This document shows positions 1 to 6,109 of a DNA stretch of 10,338 nucleotides, piece by piece (positions within the stretch are counted from its first letter, which is position 1; each line of letters begins with the position of its first letter). Both the position numbers and the translations under genes were made by a program. The notes beneath the pieces are model-generated. The model saw only the letters and a list, made by a program, of their open reading frames with translations. It was not told where the DNA came from and searched no databases. This DNA is from Pseudomonadota bacterium. Lineage in GTDB: Bacteria; Pseudomonadota; Gammaproteobacteria; Steroidobacterales; Steroidobacteraceae. The DNA is taken from assembly GCA_021850555.1 (NCBI GenBank), contig JAJZLX010000626.1, forward strand, positions 1 to 10,338, written 5' to 3'.

Positions 1-359
1 GTGACGGTCGCCCGCACCGTCAGGTCGCCGTCGGCGAGGCTCGAGAGCTCATCGAGCAGGCGCAGGATCGCCTGCTGGTTGCGATCGTTCTCCTTGCGCT
101 GCATGTCGGCCGCGAGACGCTGGTCCTCGACCGTTTTGTTGATCCGCCTGCCGACGACGACCGCCGCATAGAGCAGCACCCCGGCCGCCGAAAAGGCGAT
201 GACCACGGGAAGGTAGCGCACCCATCCGGCCAGGTCGGCCGGCCCGAGCGCCGTCATCGCCGCATAGGCGAGACCGCTCACTGCGGCGAGTCCGCCGGCC
301 AGGCTCATCAGAAACAGCAGCGCCTGGAAGCGCCCCTTGGACGCCGGCTGCGCGCTCAT
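1..359 (-). CDS. pilJ: PilJ, type IV pilus methyl-accepting chemoreceptor (N-terminal part, runs off the window)
   Basis: This is the membrane receptor that feeds the Pil-Chp chemosensory pathway controlling twitching motility. I translated 119 codons by hand from the ATG at 359, which overlaps the pilI stop as ATGA. Residues ~11-35 and ~50-69 are hydrophobic membrane segments separated by only about 14 residues. They are followed by a charged stretch and then ENDRNQQAILRLLDE and LADGDLTVRATV (about 90-119). That last part matches the P. aeruginosa PilJ region just after its second membrane segment (NDRNQAAILRLLDE, LADGDLTVAATV). In P. aeruginosa a long periplasmic domain of over 200 residues lies between the two membrane segments, and here there is no space for it. 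The signalling domain would lie beyond position 1. Identity is secure from the motif and the pilG-H-I-J order. The missing domain is seen directly, but its effect is inference. Confidence 0.88.
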   Translation of the reverse strand, partial: MSAQPASKGRFQALLFLMSLAGGLAAVSGLAYAAMTALGPADLAGWVRYLPVVIAFSAAGVLLYAAVVVGRRINKTVEDQRLAADMQRKENDRNQQAILRLLDELSSLADGDLTVRATV

Positions 360-919
360 GCCGCCGCTTCCATGAAGGCCGGGCTCTCGAGCAGCGAGCG
401 CAGGCTCAGTACCGGCCATTGCTCGCCGCCGCGCCGGAAGGCCCCGGCGAGATAGTGCTCGCAGCGGGCCATGGTCGGCGGCGCCTCGCCCGAGAACTCC
501 GCCTCCGCGAAGCGGCGGAAGCCGAGCACCTCGTCGACCAGAAGCCCGGCGGGGATCTCGCGGTGATTGACGGCCACGACGCGGGTGGTTCGGCCTATCG
601 GGGTGGTGCCGCTGCCGAGGAACTGGCGCAGATCTATGACTGGCAACAGCTGGCCGCGCACGTTCGCGAGCCCCTTGATCCACGGCTTGGCGCCCGGCAC
701 GCGTGTCATGCCCGCAGGCACACCCAACACCTCGCGCGTCTCCTCCCGCGCGACCAGATAAAGATCGCCCGCCATCCGCAGCGCGACGCCGACCCATTCC
801 CGCTCCGGCGCGCTGTCCTGGCCGCTCTGCGCCGAGACGGCGCGGGCCCGCCGCTCGAGCTCGCAGAGCAGCTCGAAAGGCCGGTCTCGCAGCGCATGCA
901 GGGACGGTGCCTCACTCAT
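356..919 (-). CDS. pilI: PilI, CheW-like adaptor of the type IV pilus chemosensory system
   Basis: The product is a 187-aa single CheW-domain protein of the cytoplasm that should link the PilJ receptor to the ChpA-type histidine kinase. The family core is visible as a WVGVALRMAG segment (~42-51), then GAKPWIKGLANVRGQLLPVIDL (~75-96), a GLLVDEVLGF strand (~125-134) and a C-terminal WPVLSLRSLL. P. aeruginosa PilI (~178 aa) has the same order of motifs, including WVKGVANVRGRLLPIMDL. The start at 919 keeps the family length. No strong Shine-Dalgarno sequence is visible before it. The gene lies 50 nt after pilH, and its TGA overlaps the pilJ ATG, which suggests translational coupling of adaptor and receptor. 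Confidence 0.93.
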   Translation of the reverse strand: MSEAPSLHALRDRPFELLCELERRARAVSAQSGQDSAPEREWVGVALRMAGDLYLVAREETREVLGVPAGMTRVPGAKPWIKGLANVRGQLLPVIDLRQFLGSGTTPIGRTTRVVAVNHREIPAGLLVDEVLGFRRFAEAEFSGEAPPTMARCEHYLAGAFRRGGEQWPVLSLRSLLESPAFMEAAA

Positions 920-969
920 GAGGACGGCCTGAGCAACGGGAGGTCTGCAGCGGAGCCTTCATCGATATA

Positions 970-1335
970 TCAACTTGCAAGCGCCGAGCGCGCCTTGGCG
1001 ATGAGCTGATCGGGAGAGACGGGCTTCACCATGTAATCCACCGCGCCTTGGCGCAGCCCCCAGATCCGGTCGGTCTCCTGCCCCTTGGAGGTCACCATGA
1101 TGATCGGAATTTCCCGCGTGCGCGGATCGCTCACCAGAGCGCGGGTCGCCTGGTAGCCGTTCATGCCCGGCATGACGATGTCCATGAAGATCAGGTCGGG
1201 GCTCATCTCGCGGGCGAGACGCACCCCTTCCGCGCCGTCGCCGGCTGCCGCGGTGCGGTAGCCGTGCTTCTCGAGCGCCTTCTGCATCACGTGCACCTCG
1301 GTCGGGGAGTCATCCACGATCAGAATCAGCGGCAT
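970..1335 (-). CDS. pilH: PilH, CheY-like response regulator of twitching motility
   Basis: This is a single-domain receiver protein of 121 aa with no output domain. It begins LILIVDDSPTE, as PilH does (RILIVDDSPTE in P. aeruginosa). Counted from the ATG at 1335, the phosphoacceptor is Asp52 in FMDIVMPGMNG, the acidic pocket is Asp8/Asp9, and the conserved Thr82 and Lys104 (MVKPV) are present. Asp52 is also the P. aeruginosa PilH numbering. An ATG at 1344 overlaps the pilG stop (ATGA), but the GGGAG ribosome-binding sequence abuts it with no spacer. It sits 9 nt before the ATG at 1335, so I prefer the later start; using 1344 adds only three residues. In P. aeruginosa PilH opposes PilG and favours retraction or resets signalling. 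Confidence 0.94.
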   Translation of the reverse strand: MPLILIVDDSPTEVHVMQKALEKHGYRTAAAGDGAEGVRLAREMSPDLIFMDIVMPGMNGYQATRALVSDPRTREIPIIMVTSKGQETDRIWGLRQGAVDYMVKPVSPDQLIAKARSALAS

Positions 1336-1340
1336 GGCCG

Positions 1341-1739
1341 TCATCTCCCGATATGCGTCTCAATCGCGCTCAGGAGCTCGTCCTTGGTGAAGGGCTTGGT
1401 GAGGTAGTGCTCGGAGCCCACGATCCGGCCCCGCGCGCGATCGAACAGGCCGTCCTTTGAGGACAGCATGATCACGGGGATGGAGCGGAAGACTTTGTTG
1501 TGCTTGATGAGCGAGCAGGTCTGATAGCCGTCGAGCCGCGGCATCATGATATCGACGAACACGATATCCGGCTGATGGTCGGCGATCTTCGAGAGCGCAT
1601 CGAACCCGTCGATAGCCGTGTAGACCTCACAGCCCTCCTTGGCAAGCAGGGTCTCGGCCGTTCGCCGGATAGTCTTGCTGTCATCGATCACCAGGACCTT
1701 CAGGCCCTGGAGCTTCGCGTTGCTGCCGTTCACGGCCAT
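1341..1739 (-). CDS. pilG: PilG, CheY-like response regulator of twitching motility
   Basis: A 132-aa receiver-only regulator. The core LKVLVIDDSKTIRRTAETLL, then GFDALSKIAD, FVDIMMPRLDGYQTC, MLSSKDGLFDRARGRIVGS and YLTKPF is almost identical to P. aeruginosa PilG. Asp63 is the phosphoacceptor (Asp58 in P. aeruginosa, offset by a slightly longer N-terminus), with Asp19/Asp20 in the acidic pocket and Lys in LTKPF. The frame stays open upstream to 1793, but AAGGAG lies 4 nt before the ATG at 1739 and the domain begins soon after, so 1739 is chosen. It is the first gene of the pil chemosensory operon and is divergent from gshB across 368 bp. In P. aeruginosa PilG promotes pilus extension and raises cAMP. 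Confidence 0.96.
   Translation of the reverse strand: MAVNGSNAKLQGLKVLVIDDSKTIRRTAETLLAKEGCEVYTAIDGFDALSKIADHQPDIVFVDIMMPRLDGYQTCSLIKHNKVFRSIPVIMLSSKDGLFDRARGRIVGSEHYLTKPFTKDELLSAIETHIGR
1345..1349 (-). promoter_or_regulatory. Ribosome binding site that selects the pilH start
   Basis: GGGAG on the minus strand lies inside the last codons of pilG. It touches the ATG at 1344 with no spacer but lies 9 nt from the ATG at 1335, which supports the later start of pilH. Confidence 0.55.
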
Positions 1740-1743
1740 GCAA

Positions 1744-1749
1744 CTCCTT
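1744..1749 (-). promoter_or_regulatory. Ribosome binding site of pilG
   Basis: AAGGAG on the minus strand lies 4 nt upstream of the ATG at 1739. It is the clearest Shine-Dalgarno sequence in the window and rules out the longer open frame that begins at 1793. Confidence 0.75.
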
Positions 1750-1879
1750 CCGTCAGGGAAAACTCGAGCGGTCGGTGCAGCCGACCCCCCCAAAGCCCCC
1801 AGCGTACACGCAATGTCCGCAGAGCCACCATCGACTCTTCGGTCCCGAGAACTCGAGCAGGTTTTGTTTTAACATATCG

Positions 1880-1894
1880 GCACGACCCCTGCCA
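1880..1894 (-). promoter_or_regulatory. Possible sigma-54-type (-24/-12) promoter for pilG
   Basis: Read on the minus strand the bases are TGGCAG, five spacer bases, then GTGC. The sigma-54 consensus is TGGCAC-N5-TTGC, so 8 of 10 positions match, and the invariant GG and GC keep the required 10-bp separation. The DNA just downstream (1861-1877) is AT-rich, as expected for the melted region. The predicted start near 1868 would give a leader of about 130 nt. The motif is nearly symmetrical, so the plus strand scores similarly. A sigma-70-like TATGTT (1877 to 1872) is an alternative. This is weak evidence from a single site. Confidence 0.25.
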
Positions 1895-1940
1895 TGTGGT
1901 CTGCTTCACGTTTTCGGCGAGCCGCGCGGATCAGCCGCGA

Positions 1941-1963
1941 CAAAATCGCTGCCGGCGATTTTG
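1941..1963. repeat. 9-bp perfect inverted repeat upstream of gshB
   Basis: CAAAATCGC and GCGATTTTG form a perfect 9-bp stem around the 5-nt loop TGCCG. The A and T tracts at its ends resemble a bidirectional intrinsic terminator, but the GC part of the stem is short. It could instead be a leader hairpin or an operator. It lies about 145 bp before the gshB start. Confidence 0.45.
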
Positions 1964-2107
1964 GACTGCCGCAGGCCGGCCGCGAAGCGGCGAGTCCCGG
2001 GACGGGCAAAGTGGCGAACCAGCCGTCGGGATGGCGCAGGCCCGATGGCAGCGCGGCGTCGGGCGCCGACCGGACAGCAGCCTCGGCTTTTGGCATCATT
2101 TCGCACT

Positions 2108-3097
2108 ATGGCTCACCCCTCCCGCCGTCTCGGCGTCGTCATGGATCCGATCGGCGCCATCCATTACGCCAAGGACTCGACTCTGGCCATGCTGCTCGCA
2201 GCCCAGGCCCGCGGCTGGGCGCTCCACTACCTCGAGCAGCGAGATCTCTCGCTGCGCGATGGGGTGGCCTGGGGCCGGGTACGGCCCCTTTCGGTCGCGG
2301 CCGACCCCGAGCGCTGGTTCAAGCTCGGCGAACCGCGCGCGGAACGCCTCGGTGAGCTCGAATGCATCCTGATGCGCAAGGACCCGCCGTTCGACGTCGA
2401 ATACGTCTACACCACGTACATTCTGGAGAAGGCAGAGGAACAGGGCGCCCTGGTCGTCAACCGGCCCAGAGGGCTGCGTGACATGAACGAGAAGGTGTAC
2501 ACGGCCTGGTTCCCGCAGTGCTGTGCGCCGACCCTGATCACCCGCGACATGGACGATATGGCGGCGTTCCTGCGCGAGCACGGCAAGATCGTGTGCAAGC
2601 CCCTGCACGGCATGGGTGGACGCTCGATTTTCGTGCTGGAGCAGCACGACAAGAACGTGGCAGTGGTCTTCGAGACGCTCACCGACTATGGCCAGCGCTT
2701 CGCCATCGTCCAGAGGTATCTGCCCGAGATCGTCGAGGGAGGCGATACGCGGGTGATCCTCGTCGACGGCGAGCCGCTGCCTTACGTGCTCTCGCGCATC
2801 CCTCTTCCCCACGACAATCGCGGAAATCTGGCTGCGGGGGCGCAGGCCGTGGTGCGGCCGATCGGGGAGCGCGAGAAGTGGCTCGCCGGGCAGATCGGAC
2901 CTGCGCTCGCCGACCAGGGCATGCTGTTCGTCGGGCTCGACGTGATCGGCGGCTATGTCACGGAAATCAATGTCACGAGTCCGACGGGCATCCGCGAGAT
3001 AGAGAAACACTTCCCCATCGATATCGCCGGGCGATTGCTGGATGCGATCGAGCGGCGGCTCGGCGGCGGCGGCGTGGCCCCCGCGGCCGCGCCCTAG
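2108..3097 (+). CDS. gshB: GshB, glutathione synthetase
   Basis: This cytoplasmic ATP-grasp ligase joins gamma-glutamylcysteine to glycine with ATP to make glutathione. The 329-aa product starts MAHPSRRLGVVMDPIGAI, as the family does (LGIVMDPI). It contains AMLLAAQARGW (~27-37), the signature MRKDPPFDVEYVYTTYILE, the nucleotide-binding KPLHGMGGRSIF, GDTRVILVDGEP, the RIPLP/DNRGNLAAG region and the metal-binding FVGLDVIGGYVTEINVTSPTG near the C-terminus. E. coli GshB has 316 aa; the extra length is a low-complexity Gly/Ala tail coded by a GGC-rich run at about 3060-3085. The ATG at 2108 is chosen because the family motif begins right after it, though no Shine-Dalgarno sequence is obvious. It heads the plus-strand gene cluster. 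Confidence 0.97.
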   Translation: MAHPSRRLGVVMDPIGAIHYAKDSTLAMLLAAQARGWALHYLEQRDLSLRDGVAWGRVRPLSVAADPERWFKLGEPRAERLGELECILMRKDPPFDVEYVYTTYILEKAEEQGALVVNRPRGLRDMNEKVYTAWFPQCCAPTLITRDMDDMAAFLREHGKIVCKPLHGMGGRSIFVLEQHDKNVAVVFETLTDYGQRFAIVQRYLPEIVEGGDTRVILVDGEPLPYVLSRIPLPHDNRGNLAAGAQAVVRPIGEREKWLAGQIGPALADQGMLFVGLDVIGGYVTEINVTSPTGIREIEKHFPIDIAGRLLDAIERRLGGGGVAPAAAP

Positions 3098-3102
3098 GCT
3101 GC

Positions 3103-3978
3103 ATGGCTTCGCGCCAGGCAACTCTGCGGGCAGCCCGTGCCCCTCGTGATCGCCTGCTCGTCATGCTGTTTCTCACCGCGGCGCTGCACGGCGTGCTGAT
3201 TCTGGGCGTGACCTTCCACTCCGCGCTCGCCGGCGGCCGGGGCGCTCCTGGCCTCCAGGTGCTGCTGGTCTCAACCCGGCTGCCGAGCGCGCCTCGCAAT
3301 GATACGGCGGCCTACCTGGCGCAACGGACGCAGCTCGGCTCCGGCAATACCCGCGGCAACGTTGCGCCCCGCAGACCCTCACCTTCGGGCACTCCGCAGG
3401 GCGCGACCGGGGGCACCGCCGTGGTGCCCGACGGCGGCAGGGCGGGCCGCACTATCGCCGAGCCGGTGCTCACCACACGGGGCTTCAGCTGGAGCACACA
3501 GGTCAACTACCTGACCGCGGGCCTGGCGGGCGCAAGCGAGGCGGCGGCGCCCGGGGGGCCTGTGCAGACGGCTCGCGGATCGAGCAACGGACCCGTGCGC
3601 CTCAGCGGGCCAAAACGCGAGCTGTGGGTGAGTCCGGACACCCGCTCGACTCTCGTGGCCCCGTATCTGGTGGCCTGGCGGCGCAAGGTCGAGCGCATCG
3701 GTACGCTGAACTTCCCGGTGGCCGCCCGCCACGCCGGCCCGCACGCCAACCCCGTGATCGAGGTGCAGATCGATGCCAATGGCACGCTTGCACGAGCCGT
3801 CATCCGCCGCTCCAGCGGGGATCCGGCGCTCGACCATGCGGCGCTCGCCATTCTGCGTCTCGCCAGCCCCTTCGATCCATTCCCCCCGGATCTCGCCCGG
3901 CACTACTCGGTGCTGCGTTTCACGTATGAGTGGCAATTCGTGGGCGGCCGGATGCATGGCACCGTGACTGTGCCTTGA
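3103..3978 (+). CDS. tonB: TonB-family energy transducer (TonB3-like)
   Basis: A 291-aa inner-membrane protein with one N-terminal membrane segment (~18-38, LLVMLFLTAALHGVLILG, with His29 inside it as in TonB proteins). A long low-complexity Gly/Ala/Ser/Thr linker follows, then a C-terminal TonB domain (~188-285) with WRRKVERIGTLNFP, VIEVQIDANGTL, SSGDPALDHAAL and FTYEW. TonB proteins pass proton-motive energy from ExbB/ExbD to outer-membrane partners; no exbB or exbD is in the window. The linker lacks the usual EP/KP repeats of siderophore-type TonB. The position between gshB and yqgE is that of P. aeruginosa tonB3, which is reported to be needed for twitching motility and pilus assembly, so a pilus-related role is plausible but inferred. 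It starts 5 nt after gshB. Confidence 0.87.
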   Translation: MASRQATLRAARAPRDRLLVMLFLTAALHGVLILGVTFHSALAGGRGAPGLQVLLVSTRLPSAPRNDTAAYLAQRTQLGSGNTRGNVAPRRPSPSGTPQGATGGTAVVPDGGRAGRTIAEPVLTTRGFSWSTQVNYLTAGLAGASEAAAPGGPVQTARGSSNGPVRLSGPKRELWVSPDTRSTLVAPYLVAWRRKVERIGTLNFPVAARHAGPHANPVIEVQIDANGTLARAVIRRSSGDPALDHAALAILRLASPFDPFPPDLARHYSVLRFTYEWQFVGGRMHGTVTVP

Positions 3979-4009
3979 GCCGCAGGCGCTCCGTCCCCAT
4001 ACTTGGGCC

Positions 4010-4681
4010 ATGGGCGAGCACGGCAGCAAGACGGGCGGCACAGAGCCGGATACCGAGGTCGGCCCGGAGGACGTGCGCAAGGGCGCCGGCAAGGCGGAGC
4101 ATGCCGCGCAACCGGACGCGGCGCGCTTTGCCAGCCTGACCAATCATCTGCTGGTTGCGATGCCCTCGCTCAGCGACCCCAACTTCGCGCAGACTGTGGC
4201 GCTCATCTGCGAGCACACCGATCGAGGCGCGCTCGGCATCGTGCTCAACAAGCCGCTGCCGATGCGCCTCTCGGACGTGTTCTCGCAGATGCAGATCACC
4301 CCCGCGACGGAGATCATTGCGGCCCAGCCGGTGCTGCGCGGCGGACCGGTGCACACCGACCGGGGCTTCGTGCTGCACCGGCCGGGCGGACACTGGGATC
4401 ACACCCACAAGGTCTCGGAGACGATCCAGGTGACGACCTCGCGGGATGTGCTTTCCGCCATGGCGCGCGGGGAGGGACCGGCGGATGCGTTCATCGCACT
4501 GGGCTATGCCGGCTGGGAGTCCGGACAGCTCGAGCGCGAAATCCGCGAAAACGCCTGGATGTCCGTGCCGGTAGACGCGCGGGTGGTCTTCGAGCTGCCC
4601 TTCGAGGAGCGCTGGACCGGAGCGTGGCGGCTGCTCGGCGTCAATGTCGGCCAGGTGAGCCTCACCGCCGGACATGCCTGA
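4010..4681 (+). CDS. yqgE: YqgE/AlgH family protein
   Basis: A 223-aa protein of the YqgE/AlgH (UPF0301) family, whose biochemical role is unknown; in Pseudomonas it has been tied to alginate regulation. The family motifs are clear: LTNHLLVAMPSLSDPNFAQTV, GALGIVLNKPLP, the GGPVHTDRGFVLH strand, ETIQVTTSRDVL, ALGYAGWESGQLEREI and a C-terminal LLGVNVGQVSLTAGHA. P. aeruginosa YqgE has about 189 aa; this one carries about 35 extra hydrophilic residues at the N-terminus before LTNHLL. A GTG at 4073 would remove 21 of them, but its GGAGG is only 2 nt away, so the ATG at 4010 is kept. The stop overlaps the start of ruvX by 8 nt, an arrangement found in many proteobacteria. Confidence 0.94.
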   Translation: MGEHGSKTGGTEPDTEVGPEDVRKGAGKAEHAAQPDAARFASLTNHLLVAMPSLSDPNFAQTVALICEHTDRGALGIVLNKPLPMRLSDVFSQMQITPATEIIAAQPVLRGGPVHTDRGFVLHRPGGHWDHTHKVSETIQVTTSRDVLSAMARGEGPADAFIALGYAGWESGQLEREIRENAWMSVPVDARVVFELPFEERWTGAWRLLGVNVGQVSLTAGHA

Positions 4682-5123
4682 AGCCGTACAGACCGTTCTC
4701 GCCTTCGACTTCGGACTCAAACGTATTGGCATCGCCGCCGGAGACACGCTGACGGCGAGGGCCTCGCCGCGTCCGGCCGCCCCGGTGGGCGGCGGCGGAC
4801 CGGATTGGGCAGCCATCGAGCGTGAAGTGCTCTCGCTCAAGCCCGCACGGCTGGTGGTGGGAGCCCCGTATAATGTGGACGGCACCGCCGGGGTGCTGCT
4901 GCCGAGTGTGCGCCGGTTCGCCCATGAACTCGCGCGCCGCTTCGCCCTTCCCGTCAGCCTGGTCGATGAGCGCTTCTCGTCCCTGGAGGCGAGCGCAGTG
5001 CTCAAAGCGCGGCGCAGCGCCGGCGAGCGCCGGCGGACGCGCCGCGCGGATATCGACAGCGCCGCCGCGGCCGTCATCCTCGAGCGTTGGCTGTCCGGAG
5101 AGCGAGCAGAAGAACTGACGTGA
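4674..5123 (+). CDS. ruvX: RuvX (YqgF), putative pre-16S rRNA nuclease / Holliday junction resolvase-like protein
   Basis: A 149-aa RNase H-fold nuclease. YqgF is essential in E. coli and takes part in processing the 5' end of 16S rRNA; a Holliday-junction resolvase role is proposed by fold. The catalytic acids are all present: Asp12 in FDFGLKRIG, Glu99 in VDERFSS and Asp128 in DIDSAAAAVILERWL. The GAPYNVDGT segment (~63-71) corresponds to the family's G-P-N-DGT loop. The length is normal. The ATG at 4674 lies inside the last codons of yqgE (8-nt overlap), so the two are probably translationally coupled. pyrB follows 29 nt later, with no pyrR in between, unlike Pseudomonas. Confidence 0.94.
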   Translation: MPEAVQTVLAFDFGLKRIGIAAGDTLTARASPRPAAPVGGGGPDWAAIEREVLSLKPARLVVGAPYNVDGTAGVLLPSVRRFAHELARRFALPVSLVDERFSSLEASAVLKARRSAGERRRTRRADIDSAAAAVILERWLSGERAEELT

Positions 5124-5142
5124 ACACGAAGACGAGCAAGGC

Positions 5143-5147
5143 GGAAG
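5143..5147 (+). promoter_or_regulatory. Ribosome binding site that selects the pyrB start
   Basis: GGAAG lies 5 nt before the ATG at 5153. This favours 5153 over the in-frame GTG at 5120, which overlaps the ruvX stop (GTGA) but has no well-placed Shine-Dalgarno sequence. Confidence 0.5.
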
Positions 5148-5152
5148 AATTC

Positions 5153-6109
5153 ATGACCCAGCAGCTCCATCCGGACGGCAGCTTGCGACATCTCATCACC
5201 CTCGAGGGGCTGCCGCGGCGGCTGCTCGAGCGGCTGCTCGATCGTGCCCAGAGCTATGTCCGGCCGCTCGGAGAGAAGCCTCCGGCCAGCCGGGCCCTGG
5301 CCGGACGCACGGTCGCCAATCTGTTCACCGAGCCTTCCACGCGGACGCGTGTCTCGTTCGAGCTCGCGGCCAAGCGCTTGGGCGCCGACGTCGTGAACCT
5401 GGAGGTCCAGCTGTCCTCGCGTGTCAAGGGCGAGAGCATGCTCGACACCGTCTATACGCTCCAATCTCTGCACGTGGATGTCATGGTCATCCGAGATGCC
5501 GAGACCGGCGTACACGCCACGGTGGCTGCCCACGTTGCACCACACGTTAGTATCCTTTCCGCAGGGGAAGCGCACGTGGCGCATCCGACGCAGGGACTGC
5601 TGGATGCGTTGACCGTTCGGCAGCATAAAGGGCGATTCGACAATCTCGCGATCGCCATCGTGGGCGACATACGCCACTCGCGCGTCGCACGCTCGGCGTA
5701 TCACGTGTTCAGCGCCCTGGGCGTATCCGACCTGCGTATCGTCGCCCCGCCCGCCTTGATGCCCGAGCTCGATGAATTCGGTGGTTGCACACGACATACC
5801 ACCCTGGAGAGCGGCCTGAAGGATGCTGATGTCGTGATGATGCTGCGCATCCAGAAGGAGCGCATGGCGCAGGCGGAACTGCCCGACGCGGACCGCTATT
5901 TCGCCAATTACGGCTTGACGCCGCAGCGACTCGCCGGCGCCCGCCCGGATGCCATCGTCATGCACCCGCAGCCGATGAACCGCGGCATCGAAATCGCCTC
6001 GGACGTAGCCGATGGCCCGCGCTCGGCCATCCGCGACCAGGTGCGCAACGGCGTGGCGGTGCGCATGGCAGTGCTGGCCGAGGTGATGGCCTCCCGAGGC
6101 GCCCCGTGA
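5153..6109 (+). CDS. pyrB: PyrB, aspartate carbamoyltransferase catalytic chain
   Basis: This cytoplasmic enzyme condenses carbamoyl phosphate with aspartate in the first committed step of pyrimidine synthesis. The 318-aa product has FTEPSTRTRVSFELAAKRLG (~58-77, carbamoyl-phosphate loop), VKGESMLDT (~91-99), HPTQGLLD (144-151), IVGDIRHSRVARS (~169-181), DADVVMMLRIQKER and a C-terminal MHPQPMNRGIEI. Two normally conserved spots differ: VIRDAETG replaces the common RH-SG form, and AGEAHVAHPTQ replaces AGDG-HPTQ. The catalytic STRTR, HPTQ and GD-HSRV motifs are intact, so activity is expected. The longer GTG start at 5120 would add 11 residues. Neither a PyrI-type regulatory chain nor the pyrC/PyrC' partner found beside Pseudomonas pyrB is visible here. 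Confidence 0.96.
   Translation: MTQQLHPDGSLRHLITLEGLPRRLLERLLDRAQSYVRPLGEKPPASRALAGRTVANLFTEPSTRTRVSFELAAKRLGADVVNLEVQLSSRVKGESMLDTVYTLQSLHVDVMVIRDAETGVHATVAAHVAPHVSILSAGEAHVAHPTQGLLDALTVRQHKGRFDNLAIAIVGDIRHSRVARSAYHVFSALGVSDLRIVAPPALMPELDEFGGCTRHTTLESGLKDADVVMMLRIQKERMAQAELPDADRYFANYGLTPQRLAGARPDAIVMHPQPMNRGIEIASDVADGPRSAIRDQVRNGVAVRMAVLAEVMASRGAP

Larger units (their letters stand above)
1740..2107. other. Divergent pilG / gshB intergenic regulatory region
   Basis: This 368-bp stretch holds no convincing gene. It should carry the promoters for both the pilG operon (minus) and the gshB operon (plus). Seen in it: an AT-rich island at about 1861-1877 in otherwise GC-rich DNA; a GGCA-N7-TGCC motif at 1879-1893 that resembles a -24/-12 promoter; a hairpin GGTCGG/CCGACC at 1770-1786 in the pilG leader; a 9-bp direct repeat AACTCGAGC at 1761 and 1850; and on the gshB side a run of inverted repeats at 1941-1963, 1979-1991, 1994-2003 and 2058-2070. 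The frames open here (for example the gshB frame back to 1775) have no recognisable protein motif and look like chance openings in GC-rich DNA. Confidence 0.6.

Noticed and set aside
1850..1880. Plus-strand sigma-70 promoter for gshB using TAACAT at 1870-1875
   Set aside because: Only four of six -10 bases match and no acceptable -35 element lies at 16-18 bp upstream.
1979..1999. Shared CGCGAAGCG and CGGCGARTCCCG words in both intergenic regions (also 9351-9359 and 9384-9395)
   Set aside because: The words are arranged differently in the two places, and CGCGAAGCG also occurs inside genes (for example in pilI and the third ATPase). A repeat family cannot be claimed from this alone.
1869..2099. 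A 76-codon minus-strand open frame in the pilG-gshB gap
   Set aside because: No ribosome-binding sequence, no known motif and low-complexity Ala/Arg/Pro composition. It overlaps the inverted repeats and is better explained as regulatory DNA.
1775..2107. Open frame upstream of and in frame with gshB, a possible N-terminal extension
   Set aside because: The family sequence starts directly after the ATG at 2108. The upstream translation has no recognisable motif, and long open frames are common by chance at this GC content.
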